Below, in pieces: positions 50,136 through 58,695 of a stretch of 64,000 nt of DNA (position 1 is its first letter; each line of letters begins with the position of its first letter). Below the pieces are notes generated by a model. The model had not been told where the DNA came from and searched no databases. It was given only the letters and a program-made list of their open reading frames with translations. Position numbers and translations under genes: made by a program. The DNA lies in contig JACKDX010000001.1 of NCBI GenBank assembly GCA_020633325.1, positions 806,001-870,000 of the forward strand. Reading direction: 5' to 3'. Origin of the DNA: Myxococcales bacterium. GTDB lineage: Bacteria > Myxococcota_A > Polyangia > Polyangiales > GCA-016699535.

Positions 50136-50879
50136 TTGACCAATGTCCAAGAAGTGTCGAGTATCGGGACTATGATAATGCAAGATTCAATTACCCGGCT
50201 TGCGCGCGTTTCATCCGCATGGGTGAATGCACGGGCGGCACTTAGCGCCGTTCTCATGGGGTACTTCGCATTTCAACTTTGGGAACTCTGGGCGGGATTT
50301 GATGGGCCGGAAGGCTTTGCCGATCGATTCAATGACATTCCAAGAATGGCTCGGTTGTTCGTGCTGGTGATGGGACTGTTCGTGCCCTATTTGCTGTACA
50401 CGTACGCGGGGCTGCGACAGATGTGGCGAGGCGACGATATTGCGGCGTCTCAATACGGGTCACGCGGCTTACGTCGTTTGCAACGTTTCTGGGGTCTCGC
50501 GGTCTTTGTGTGGATTGCGGTGCATCTTTTCCACGTATGGTTGCCCAATCTTAATAACCCACTATTGGCCGAGGGCGTCTTCGATGCGCTGTATCGGGAT
50601 GCCAGTAAGCCGTTTTATTTGGTGGTGTATGTAACAGGGATGAGCGCCGCGACCTTTCAATGGGCTCAGGGCGTGGCTACCTATGGCGTACTTCGAGGCT
50701 GGGTCAGCAGCGACCGATGGCGTCGGCGCTGGCGGGCAGCGGCGTTGGTGAGTTCGGGATTACTGTGGCTTTTGGGGTGTGAGGTGCTTGGTTACTTTGT
50801 AACTGGAGCCCGGCCTTCAATTGAGTTATTAGGTTGGCTCGACAGCTTGCTTATGATTTTCAAACACTGGATGACCTAA
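50136..50879 (+). CDS. membrane protein resembling succinate dehydrogenase cytochrome b subunit
   Basis: The start TTG at 50136 is favoured by GAGGAG at 50124-50129. The 247-residue product has five hydrophobic helices. 'RFWGLAVFVWIAVHLFHVWL' places two His in a membrane helix, as in the heme-binding subunit of Bacillus-type SdhC. 'FYLVVYVTGMSAATFQWAQG' is also similar in order. No sdhA or sdhB is nearby, so the relation is structural only and heme binding is unproven. It starts an operon with an ABC-2 permease (4-base gap) and a TPR-like membrane protein. Confidence 0.6.
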   Translation: MTNVQEVSSIGTMIMQDSITRLARVSSAWVNARAALSAVLMGYFAFQLWELWAGFDGPEGFADRFNDIPRMARLFVLVMGLFVPYLLYTYAGLRQMWRGDDIAASQYGSRGLRRLQRFWGLAVFVWIAVHLFHVWLPNLNNPLLAEGVFDALYRDASKPFYLVVYVTGMSAATFQWAQGVATYGVLRGWVSSDRWRRRWRAAALVSSGLLWLLGCEVLGYFVTGARPSIELLGWLDSLLMIFKHWMT

Positions 50880-50883
50880 CGCC

Positions 50884-51813
50884 ATGGACCGTATTTACGC
50901 CATCGCGCTTAACACCTTTCGAGAAGCGGTCAGAGATCGCGTTCTGTACGGTTTGTTGGGTTTTGCTTCTGCGGTCTTGTTGTTTAGTTTGGCGTTGGCG
51001 GAGCTTTCGCTGAACCAGCAGCAGCGGGTTGTGCGCGATATCGGAATTGCATCGATCTCCTTGTTCTCTGTGCTCGTTGCAATCTTCTTGGGCTCGTCGC
51101 TCCTGTATAAGGAGATCGAGCGAAAAACCCTCTACATTATTTTGCCGAAACCCATCGCCCGCTATGAATTCCTACTGGGCAAATATCTAGGGATCAGTCT
51201 CACCGCCGGCGTTTTTGTCGCCATCATGGGTGCAATTCAATTGTGGGTCATGTCCATACAAGCCGGTGTGCCAGCGTGGGTGAGCTTTGGCATGCCGATA
51301 TTCGTAGTTGGCGTGTTGTTGTTGGCCATGTGGCGCGCGCGCGACAAGACGGCGGTGCTGATTCCGTGGTCGGTGTTCGCTCTTTTGGGCGGGGTTGGAG
51401 CCCTACACTATGCGGCGCAACCCCCGATTCCGGTGCTTGCTATGCTGGTGTTGATTTTCGCCGAAGTGACGGTACTTGCTGCGGTCGCCATGGTATTTTC
51501 ATCCTTTTCGACACCCTTTCTTACGGGAGTTTTTACGCTGGGAGTCTGGATTGTGGGCCGGTCCGCGGATGATATGGCCACAATGAAATCCAAGGTGCTC
51601 GCCCCAAGTGTGCGCACCATGCTACGTTGGTTTTCAGAAGTGGTGCCCAACTTTAGTTTATACGTGCCGGGCTACCGAACGCTGACCATGCCCATGCGCG
51701 ACGGATCAGGCCCCGGCATCTATCTGCTCAATACTCTGGGATACACAGTGCTTTACGCGGGCCTATTGCTTGGGTTAGCCGCGCTAATATTTCGTCGTCG
51801 AGATTTCTTGTGA
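50884..51813 (+). CDS. ABC-2 type transporter permease
   Basis: A 309-residue protein with six hydrophobic helices. 'MDRIYAIALNTFREAVRDRVLYGLLGF' and 'SSLLYKEIERKTLYIILPKPIARYEFLLGKYLGI' are typical of ABC-2 permeases that export polysaccharides, lipids or drugs or act in gliding and copper (NosY-like) export. No ATPase gene is within several kilobases, so it must use a distant partner. It overlaps the following gene by four bases (GTGA). Confidence 0.85.
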   Translation: MDRIYAIALNTFREAVRDRVLYGLLGFASAVLLFSLALAELSLNQQQRVVRDIGIASISLFSVLVAIFLGSSLLYKEIERKTLYIILPKPIARYEFLLGKYLGISLTAGVFVAIMGAIQLWVMSIQAGVPAWVSFGMPIFVVGVLLLAMWRARDKTAVLIPWSVFALLGGVGALHYAAQPPIPVLAMLVLIFAEVTVLAAVAMVFSSFSTPFLTGVFTLGVWIVGRSADDMATMKSKVLAPSVRTMLRWFSEVVPNFSLYVPGYRTLTMPMRDGSGPGIYLLNTLGYTVLYAGLLLGLAALIFRRRDFL

Positions 51814-52460
51814 CCCGCAAGTGGTTTCGAAGCTACGCGATTGGGCTCGGCATTGCTGCGCTGTTGAGTTCTTTGGTGTTACGGGTCGTTTTTTCATCCC
51901 GCAGCGAGTGGCAGGAAGCTCACGCTCTGAACAGTTCTGGCGATCGCGAGGCCGCCATCATACATTATCGGCGAGCAGTCAGGTGGTATGCACCATTCAA
52001 TCCGTATCCGCGCCGTGCGCTCGAAGCGCTTTATCGTTTGGGTGCGGAGTTTGAACAGGAGGGTGATGTGCATGGAGCGCTCGCCGCTTACCGCGCCATG
52101 CGCGCGGGCATTATGTCCACGCGCAGTTTTTATACGCCTCATCGAACATGGCTGGCGAAAGCCGATAAGAAAATCGCATCGTTGATGGCGTTCTTCGCGC
52201 CGATTCCGTCGGATGCTGGCAAGTCACCAAAGGCGCGCACAGAGGAGTATGCGAAGCAATTGGCCCGACCTGACCGTCCCGGTGTCTTTTTTACCTTGAT
52301 GCTGATGCTCGGATTTGCCGCATGGACAATAGGTGCTCTTATGTTTTTTGAGCGGGGGTTCGATGAAGACAATCGCCTCATTGTAAGCCAAGCACGCGTA
52401 TGGGGCATCATCATTCTCGCGGGAATGGTGCTTTTCGTTCTCGGAGCTTCATTGGCGTGA
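51810..52460 (+). CDS. membrane protein with TPR-like middle segment
   Basis: A 216-residue protein starting at GTG inside the end of the permease gene. One helix lies at the N-terminus, two hydrophobic helices near the C-terminus (about residues 160-180 and 195-215). Between them is a soluble stretch ('AHALNSSGDREAAIIHYRRAVRWYAPF', 'GDVHGALAAYRAMRAG') of TPR type. I do not recognise a family. The coupling with the permease suggests that it acts as part of the same transporter or machine. murA follows 39 bases downstream. Confidence 0.6.
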   Translation: MTRKWFRSYAIGLGIAALLSSLVLRVVFSSRSEWQEAHALNSSGDREAAIIHYRRAVRWYAPFNPYPRRALEALYRLGAEFEQEGDVHGALAAYRAMRAGIMSTRSFYTPHRTWLAKADKKIASLMAFFAPIPSDAGKSPKARTEEYAKQLARPDRPGVFFTLMLMLGFAAWTIGALMFFERGFDEDNRLIVSQARVWGIIILAGMVLFVLGASLA

Positions 52461-52499
52461 GGCCAGATGCGTCCGATATGAGCGAGGGAAGGCAAATAC

Positions 52500-53765
52500 G
52501 TGGATAGCATTGTCATTCGCGGGGGGCGCTCGCTACACGGGGATGTTCCGATCAGTGGGTCGAAGAATGCTTCCCTTCCGATTTTGTGCGCCTCATTGCT
52601 CGCGGAGGGTAAGTCGGTGTTTCGGAATGTGCCCGATCTGCGCGACATTCGAACAACCTCAGCCTTGCTCCGGCACTTGGGTGTGCATGTCGAGCAGACA
52701 CCTGGTGCGGTGACGGTCCGAAATAATGGGCTCACCGCGCACGAAGCCCCTTATGAGTTGGTCAAGCAGATGCGAGCATCGGTTCTCGTCCTCGGTCCTT
52801 TGGTCGCGCGGCTCGGCCGCGCGCGAGTATCGTTACCTGGCGGCTGTGCGATTGGGGCACGACCTATCGATGAGCACTTGCGAGGACTTGAGGCCATGGG
52901 TGCTCACACGACGCTCGATCACGGTTACGTTGACGTGTACGCGCCGGCGGGAGGGCTCAGAGGAGCCAGTATTGTTCTAGAGGCCCCCACCGTCACAGGT
53001 ACGGAAAATCTCATGTGCGCCGCTGTATTGGCAGAAGGGCGAACGACACTTTCCAATGCCGCGCGAGAACCTGAAGTAGTGGAACTTGCCAAAGTCCTTA
53101 TAAAGATGGGTGCGAAGATCCACGGCGCTGGCACCGACGTGATCACCATAGCAGGTCCATCGACATTAAATCCCATCGAGCATTCGATTGTGGCCGATCG
53201 TATCGAAGCTGGCACTTTTTTGGTGGCGGCTGCCTGTACGGGTGGCGAGATCCGCTTAAAGGGCGTCGTTCTCGACCATCTTACTGCTCTCGTAGCAGCG
53301 CTTCGGCGCGCGGGTGTGACGATCGAACGGGACGGAGCCGCTGTGGTTGCCGCGGGCAAGCCGCCGTTTGCTCCGCTTGAGATCTCTACGGCACCGTATC
53401 CTGGGTTTCCCACCGATATGCAAGCCCAGATCATGGTGCTCATGAGTCTCGGGGCGGGCATGAGCACCATGGCTGAAACTATTTTTGAGAATCGCTTCAT
53501 GCACATCAGCGAGCTCAATCGAATGGGCGCCAATATTGTGCAAGAGGGACGCGTGGCCACCGTGTCGGGTGTGGAACGGTTGCAAGGCGCGGAGGTCATG
53601 GCAACGGACTTGCGCGCCAGTGCCTCTCTGATCATCGCCGGTCTTGCCGCAGAAGGTACAACGACCGTGCGTCGGGTGTATCACATCGACCGAGGCTATG
53701 AGGCAATCGAACGGAAGCTTGGTGCGCTTGGTGCGGATATCAGTCGGATAGAGGGAAACCTCTAG
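52500..53765 (+). CDS. murA: UDP-N-acetylglucosamine 1-carboxyvinyltransferase
   Basis: A 421-residue enzyme that transfers enolpyruvate to UDP-GlcNAc, the first committed step of peptidoglycan synthesis. The active Cys116 is visible in 'LPGGCAIGARPIDEHL', and 'GSKNASLPILCASLL', 'RASVLVLGPLVARLG' and 'DLRASASLIIAGLAA' are standard. The start is GTG 52500, giving the normal family length. It overlaps the convergent ComEA-like gene by four bases at the stop codons. Confidence 0.97.
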   Translation: MDSIVIRGGRSLHGDVPISGSKNASLPILCASLLAEGKSVFRNVPDLRDIRTTSALLRHLGVHVEQTPGAVTVRNNGLTAHEAPYELVKQMRASVLVLGPLVARLGRARVSLPGGCAIGARPIDEHLRGLEAMGAHTTLDHGYVDVYAPAGGLRGASIVLEAPTVTGTENLMCAAVLAEGRTTLSNAAREPEVVELAKVLIKMGAKIHGAGTDVITIAGPSTLNPIEHSIVADRIEAGTFLVAAACTGGEIRLKGVVLDHLTALVAALRRAGVTIERDGAAVVAAGKPPFAPLEISTAPYPGFPTDMQAQIMVLMSLGAGMSTMAETIFENRFMHISELNRMGANIVQEGRVATVSGVERLQGAEVMATDLRASASLIIAGLAAEGTTTVRRVYHIDRGYEAIERKLGALGADISRIEGNL

Positions 53766-54142
53766 TTCGTCTCTTTTGCGCTAGAGGCGGAGCGGCCCTT
53801 GTTAGATGACGTCTCGCCTGTGAGCGTCAGCCATGGCGCGAGCCTTTTGAGCGTCTTTCGACCGATGCCACGGACCGCCAAGATTTCTTGCACCCGTTGA
53901 AACTTTTTGCGCTTCTGCCGGAGTACCACGATCGCCTCGGCTTTTTTGATACCTATCCCAGGCAGAAGCATGAGCTCCTCGCGCGTGGCAGTGTTCAGGT
54001 TAATGATCGGGTGCTCGGCCACGGCACCAGGCGTCGGGGAGTTTGTGGGAGAACTTTCGGCCTTTGCGGCGGTTCCCAACCCCAGCGTGAACAAAACAAT
54101 ACACAAGAACTTGGCACAATAGATACGACATCTTGTCATCAT
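53762..54142 (-). CDS. ComEA-like helix-hairpin-helix protein
   Basis: A 126-residue secreted protein with a signal peptide ('FLCIVLFTLGLGTAAKAES') and a short linker. A ComEA domain with two HhH motifs follows: 'INLNTATREELMLLPGIGIKKAEAIVVLR' and 'VQEILAVRGIGRKTLKRLAPWL'. ComEA proteins bind DNA non-specifically during transformation; in other cases this domain is used for other DNA or protein contacts. No other com gene is visible. A weak sigma-54-like element on the same strand (54178-54193) lies 25 bases upstream of the predicted leader start. Confidence 0.88.
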   Translation of the reverse strand: MMTRCRIYCAKFLCIVLFTLGLGTAAKAESSPTNSPTPGAVAEHPIINLNTATREELMLLPGIGIKKAEAIVVLRQKRKKFQRVQEILAVRGIGRKTLKRLAPWLTLTGETSSNKGRSASSAKETN

Positions 54143-54177
54143 GAACTCCTTGGTTAGGGTGTAGGCGACTCAGCAAG

Positions 54178-54193
54178 CAGATGATGTGCCGCC
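54178..54193 (-). promoter_or_regulatory. weak sigma-54 promoter candidate P5
   Basis: On the minus strand CGGCACATCATCTGCT has GG at 54192-54191 and GC at 54180-54179 with ten bases between. Both boxes deviate from TGGCACG-N4-TTGCW. It would start transcription near 54167, before the ComEA-like ATG at 54142. Confidence 0.3.
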
Positions 54194-54349
54194 GCAGGAC
54201 TCAGTAATTCCAGAGGGTTGTAGTCGGCAAATCGCGCACGTCGCGGTGGTTTCACGAATCACGCCATGTGTGCATGCGGTAGCATGCCTGTTGAGATCGA
54301 ACCTATGGCGTGGCAGACTACGGCATTCGTCAATCGTCCAAGGAGCCTC

Positions 54350-55825
54350 ATGAAACTTGCCTTAGCCCACCAGACCCCCGCCCTGATCGAAGCCGATGTG
54401 GTCGCGATCGGCGTGACGCCTTCCCGCCTAGCCAAGGATCCTTTCGTCGCCGCGTTCGACAAGACATCTCGGGGCTATCTGCAGCGGTTGATAGAACAAG
54501 AGCGATTCAAAGGCGACGCTGGCACGCAGTTGGAACTCAAGGGCATCGAGCGTTTAAAGGGGAAACGCGTGTTGCTCGTGGGTCTTGGCCAAGAGACGTC
54601 CCCCATCATCAATGCGCGCCTGCTCGGCCACAAGGCGGCTCAATATTCCCGCCCTTACGCCTCCGTAGCAGTGGCGCTTTCGTCCACAGAACCCGAGGCT
54701 GTCCGCGCAATCACCGAAGGGCTCATAATGGGGGCCTATCGCTATCAGCGTTTTCTGACTGGCGAGCGCAAACCTAAAGACCGCTTGCGCCGCGCCACCG
54801 TGCTGCTCGGGGAACCTGTGACCGATCAGGCGAAAGCTGCCATGCAAGAGGGCACAATATCGGGGGGCGCCGTCAATTTTGTTCGCGATCTGGTCAACTG
54901 TCCCGCAAATGAACTCACGCCAAGCGCCCTAGCGGACGCGGCCAAGGAGGCCAGCGCCAAAATGCGCATTCAGTGCCAAGTTTTTGGCAAAAAGGAAATC
55001 ACGCGCCGGGGGATGAATCTTCTTTTGGCTGTCAATCGCGGTAGCGCAGAGGAACCTCGGTTCATTCACATGACCTATCAACCACAAGATGCCAAGCGAC
55101 GTGTGGTGTTTGTGGGCAAGGGGATCACTTTTGATTCGGGTGGGCTTTGCCTCAAGCCGTCCAAATCCATGGTGACGATGAAATGCGATATGGCGGGGGC
55201 GGCCCTCACCGTGGCGGTCGTGGCTGCGGCGGCGGCAATGCGTCTCCCCATCGAGGTCCACGGTGTGGTAGCCGCAACGGAAAATATGACGGGCGGCAAT
55301 GCCTATCGTCCTGGGGACGTCTTTACATCTCTCGATGGTAAGACCGTCGAAATCATCAACACGGATGCCGAAGGTCGATTGGTGTTGGCTGATGCGCTAA
55401 GCTATGCTCGGGAACTTGCCCCCGATCTCCTCATTGACCATGCTACCCTGACGGGCGCTTGCATGGTTGCGCTTGGGCCCTATCGCGCGGGCCTTTTCTC
55501 CAACGATGAGCCCTTGGCTGAGCAATACGCAAGCGCGGCTGCCGAGGAGGGCGAGCGGGTTTGGCGGCTACCCTTGGATAAAGAGTTACGCGACGTGCTG
55601 AAGAGCGCTGTGGCCGATCTTAAGCACTGCGGCGATGGATATGGCGGCTCCATCACCGCCGCGCTTTTCCTTCAAGAATTTGTCGGTAAAGCCCGCTGGG
55701 CGCACATGGACATTGCCGGGCCAGCGTACTTGGATAAGCCGCACGGCACCATGCCCAAGGGCGCGACGGGTTTTGGCGTGCTGACCGCCCTCGCGTTCTT
55801 GCGCGCGCTCTCTTCTAAGCCTTAA
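54350..55825 (+). CDS. pepA: leucyl aminopeptidase (M17)
   Basis: ATG 54350 follows an AAGGAG ribosome site (54340-54345); the longer frame to 54266 is excluded by this. The 491-residue product has an N-terminal macro-like domain and a C-terminal catalytic domain with 'GKGITFDSGGLCLKPS' and 'NTDAEGRLVLADAL', the di-metal site of M17 aminopeptidases, plus 'MKCDMAGAA'. It removes N-terminal residues from peptides in the cytosol. Length is canonical. The stop codon overlaps that of the convergent gene. Confidence 0.95.
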   Translation: MKLALAHQTPALIEADVVAIGVTPSRLAKDPFVAAFDKTSRGYLQRLIEQERFKGDAGTQLELKGIERLKGKRVLLVGLGQETSPIINARLLGHKAAQYSRPYASVAVALSSTEPEAVRAITEGLIMGAYRYQRFLTGERKPKDRLRRATVLLGEPVTDQAKAAMQEGTISGGAVNFVRDLVNCPANELTPSALADAAKEASAKMRIQCQVFGKKEITRRGMNLLLAVNRGSAEEPRFIHMTYQPQDAKRRVVFVGKGITFDSGGLCLKPSKSMVTMKCDMAGAALTVAVVAAAAAMRLPIEVHGVVAATENMTGGNAYRPGDVFTSLDGKTVEIINTDAEGRLVLADALSYARELAPDLLIDHATLTGACMVALGPYRAGLFSNDEPLAEQYASAAAEEGERVWRLPLDKELRDVLKSAVADLKHCGDGYGGSITAALFLQEFVGKARWAHMDIAGPAYLDKPHGTMPKGATGFGVLTALAFLRALSSKP

Positions 55826-57507
55826 AGGCGGAACGGGTAGCTAAAGCCAAATGAGGTGCGGCGGAACTTTGGAAAAGTTGCGCCTCGAACTGCGTTGACG
55901 ATGCAACGCGCAACAGGCGTACCTGCGAAAACACCCGTGACCTGCACGCCGCTCACACGGCCGCTGGCTCCAGCCACCTTCACCGCGGTTTGAGCAACGC
56001 CGCTTTTGCCTTGGCCGCAGCTTTGCACATTGCTTTGAACTTGCCGCATCGCGGCCATCACATCGGAGCGGCCAGGAGTATCAGGAAGATTGCTCGATGC
56101 TGCCTGAGATTTGGAACTGCCTGCGCCCCCAATGGCTTGGTCGAGCAAGTCGTCGATACTACCGCTTGATTTCTTTGGCGGCTCTGCCGTTTCTGTGCTC
56201 GGGGTCGTGCTGCGGGAGCCTGATGCCCTCCGGGAGGAGGAGCCGCGATCTTTTCGAGCGCTTTCGGTGTTGGCTGCTTCCGACTTTTCCGCGTTTGCTG
56301 AAGCTCCGGGCACGTTTGTGGTTTGCGGCTGCCCCGGCGCAGGTGCGTTAGGGGGTTCAGCGCCGGTGCTGCCCGGTGCTTGGTTTTCAGCGCCTGGGGC
56401 TGCGGTTCCCGCCGGGCCGCTGGCCATCACGGGTTGGGTTTCCGGTTTATTCAGCATGAATACTACCAGTAAAACGATGGCAGTCAGAGCGAGAAGGGTT
56501 ACCACCGCAAAGCCTATGTATAGCAGACGGTTGCTAGGCCCCCCGCTCGATTCTGGCCGCAGCGTAGGGGCGGATAGCGGCGCCAGGGGCACCGTTCCTT
56601 GGTGGCTCTGTAGAACCGCGTCGGCCAAAGAGGCATCCTTCGGTTGTCGAGTGCTAGCGCTGGTTGAAGCCGCCGCGGCCGCGAGGGCGCGGATGTCAAT
56701 CAGCCCCGAGGCGTCATTGGTTGAGGCAGCCGTCGCCGGTGTATTGGGCGAAGTCGCGACGTTGGGTTGGCTCGGCGTGCTCGTCTTAAGCTGTTTGAGA
56801 TTGGACAAGGAGAAAAGCACCGAGGTCTCGTTGCGGCTTCCGGTCATCGGGTCAGCGGATGTCGCTTCTGAACGCGGTAGAGCACCGGGGGATTCGCCGC
56901 CCTGGCCAAAACCGCCGCCAAATGGGGATTCTGAGAACGGTCGCTCGGCGGTTGCTTCTATGCGGGATGGCTGCGAAAACAAATCAGCACCCGCCGCCGA
57001 CGATGCTCGACTGATCTTAGAGGGTGCCGCCGTTTCTGTCATTTTGAAGATGTCATCAGCGGTTTGTGCCCGGGTGACTTCTTCTTCATCGGGGTCGTTA
57101 AATACCCCCCCCTGATCAGGTGATGACGCGGAATCGGCCGACAGAGGGGGACGGGCAGCCGAAGGCGCCTCCCCCTGAGCAATGCCCGACACAAGCTCGG
57201 GCACGTCACGTGCCACTTTCCAATCGTCATAGCCTTCTTGCCATACGTAGGCATCCCAATCGATGGCACCGGTTGCTATTAGCTCGCCCACCTTGGCAAG
57301 GCTAAGTGGTCCTTGTTGCTCGGCCCCCACCACCACATGCCACAAGTCCTCTTGCGTGGCTGGGGCTTCCTCCTGGGCCTGAGGCTGATCCTGGCGTACC
57401 ACAATCGAGCCGCTGCATTTTTTACAACGGATCTTGAACGCCTTCCCTGCCACTTTTTCATCGGCAATCGAGTACTTTGCCCCACAAGCGTCACATGTAA
57501 TTTTCAT
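55822..57507 (-). CDS. zinc-ribbon/GYF/TonB-like trans-envelope protein (AgmX/GltJ type)
   Basis: A 561-residue protein with a zinc ribbon at the N-terminus ('CDACGAKYSIADEKVAGKAF', then 'CKKCSG'), a GYF domain at about residues 55-105 ('DLWHVVVGAEQQGPLSLAKV', 'WQEGYDDWKVARDVPEL') and a low-complexity Ser/Pro/Ala stretch. One membrane helix lies at about residues 327-350 ('LLYIGFAVVTLLALTAIVLL'), then a Pro-rich periplasmic linker, then a C-terminal TonB-like domain with a Cys pair ('VQSCGQG', 'RCIVNAVRG'). This is the layout of myxobacterial AgmX/GltJ, where such proteins span the envelope in gliding-motility complexes. No other motility gene is nearby. The C-terminal codons overlap pepA. 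Confidence 0.85.
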   Translation of the reverse strand: MKITCDACGAKYSIADEKVAGKAFKIRCKKCSGSIVVRQDQPQAQEEAPATQEDLWHVVVGAEQQGPLSLAKVGELIATGAIDWDAYVWQEGYDDWKVARDVPELVSGIAQGEAPSAARPPLSADSASSPDQGGVFNDPDEEEVTRAQTADDIFKMTETAAPSKISRASSAAGADLFSQPSRIEATAERPFSESPFGGGFGQGGESPGALPRSEATSADPMTGSRNETSVLFSLSNLKQLKTSTPSQPNVATSPNTPATAASTNDASGLIDIRALAAAAASTSASTRQPKDASLADAVLQSHQGTVPLAPLSAPTLRPESSGGPSNRLLYIGFAVVTLLALTAIVLLVVFMLNKPETQPVMASGPAGTAAPGAENQAPGSTGAEPPNAPAPGQPQTTNVPGASANAEKSEAANTESARKDRGSSSRRASGSRSTTPSTETAEPPKKSSGSIDDLLDQAIGGAGSSKSQAASSNLPDTPGRSDVMAAMRQVQSNVQSCGQGKSGVAQTAVKVAGASGRVSGVQVTGVFAGTPVARCIVNAVRGATFPKFRRTSFGFSYPFRL

Positions 57508-57710
57508 AAGCTCTGCGTTTTTCTCCGAGTGAGGATGGATTAACGGATAATGTGGCCTCCAAGCGGGGCATCTCAGCTCTAGGATAGCTGCTCGGAGCCT
57601 CGACGATCAAGCTACTGGGGAAATCCACGCCCTAAAAAGGACTGTGCTGCATCTCGTGAGACCCAAACCCGCTATTGAGGCGGGCAAAACTGCCACCGCT
57701 CCACGTGCCT

Positions 57711-58685
57711 TCATGCTGGGTTCATGCCGCGAATCGCCTCCGTTAATTCCGGTACAGCTGTAAAGAGGTCTGTCACCCACATATAGTCCGCCAGCTGCGC
57801 AATGGGGGCATCTTTGTCCTTATTGATGGCGACGATCACCTTGGCGCCCTTGATACCCGCGACATGTTGGATGGCTCCGCTGATTCCAACCGCGATATAG
57901 AGATCGGGGGCCACCACTTTTCCGGTTTGTCCTACTTGGAGTTCACCGGGAACATAGCCCGCGTCGCACGCGGCACGTGAGGCGCCCATGGCGGCACCAA
58001 GAACATCCACCAATGGCTCAAGCACGGTCTTAAAATTCTCGGCGCTCTTCAAGCCCCGGCCGCCTGAGACTACAATCCGCGCTTCGGCAAGTTCCGGACG
58101 CGCACTTTGCACGATTCTTAACTCGAGGAATCGTACTTTCTCTTGCGAAGGTTCGATCTGCCCCATCCATGGTGCGAGCGGACTTAGGGCATTGACGGTG
58201 TCTGCGAAGGGGAACTCGGCTTGTCGCACCGTTATCACGTGGATGGGTGCTTTCACTTCGAGCGTCGCAAAAACATTGCCAGCATAGATCGGACGTACGT
58301 AGCGAATCTGTGGACCGTCCTGGGCCACGGCACTGATGTCACTCACCATGGCGCCTCCCAACTTGGCAGCCACCCGCGGCATGAGGTCTTTGCCATAGCC
58401 CGTCGCCGTTGCCATAAGCACGCGGTGTCCTTGATCTTCGGCAAGCGCAGCCACATGAGGCGCATAGTGTTCCGCGACATATCCGCCTTCGACGTCCTTC
58501 ACCCACACCTTATTGGCACCGTATGCCACAAGCTCCTTGGCCGCATGTTCTGCGCCCTCACCGATGGCGAAAATATCGAAGCTGCCATGGACGATTTCGC
58601 ACACCATCTTGGCCGCCTGAATGGCGGAAAGCGTGTTGTTCCTGAGCTTACCGTCTAACAGCTCTGCCACGACTAACACATTCAT
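57711..58685 (-). CDS. etfA: electron transfer flavoprotein subunit alpha
   Basis: A 324-residue protein that binds FAD and carries electrons from acyl-CoA or other dehydrogenases to ETF-quinone oxidoreductase. 'NVLVVAELLDGKLRNNTLSAI' is the family N-terminus; the C-terminal FAD domain has 'VSGGRGLKSAENF', 'GASRAACDAGYVPGELQVGQTGKVVAPDLYIAVGISGAIQH' and 'VAINKDKDAPIAQLADY'. It follows etfB with a ten-base gap in the same operon. Confidence 0.95.
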   Translation of the reverse strand: MNVLVVAELLDGKLRNNTLSAIQAAKMVCEIVHGSFDIFAIGEGAEHAAKELVAYGANKVWVKDVEGGYVAEHYAPHVAALAEDQGHRVLMATATGYGKDLMPRVAAKLGGAMVSDISAVAQDGPQIRYVRPIYAGNVFATLEVKAPIHVITVRQAEFPFADTVNALSPLAPWMGQIEPSQEKVRFLELRIVQSARPELAEARIVVSGGRGLKSAENFKTVLEPLVDVLGAAMGASRAACDAGYVPGELQVGQTGKVVAPDLYIAVGISGAIQHVAGIKGAKVIVAINKDKDAPIAQLADYMWVTDLFTAVPELTEAIRGMNPA

Positions 58686-58695
58686 TGTTGGCTCC

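Noticed and set aside
56111..57115. A 334-codon frame on the plus strand opposite the AgmX/GltJ-like gene
   Set aside because: It lies wholly inside a well-supported gene on the other strand, has no ribosome site or domain, and is explained by the Ser/Pro/Ala-rich codon pattern of that gene.
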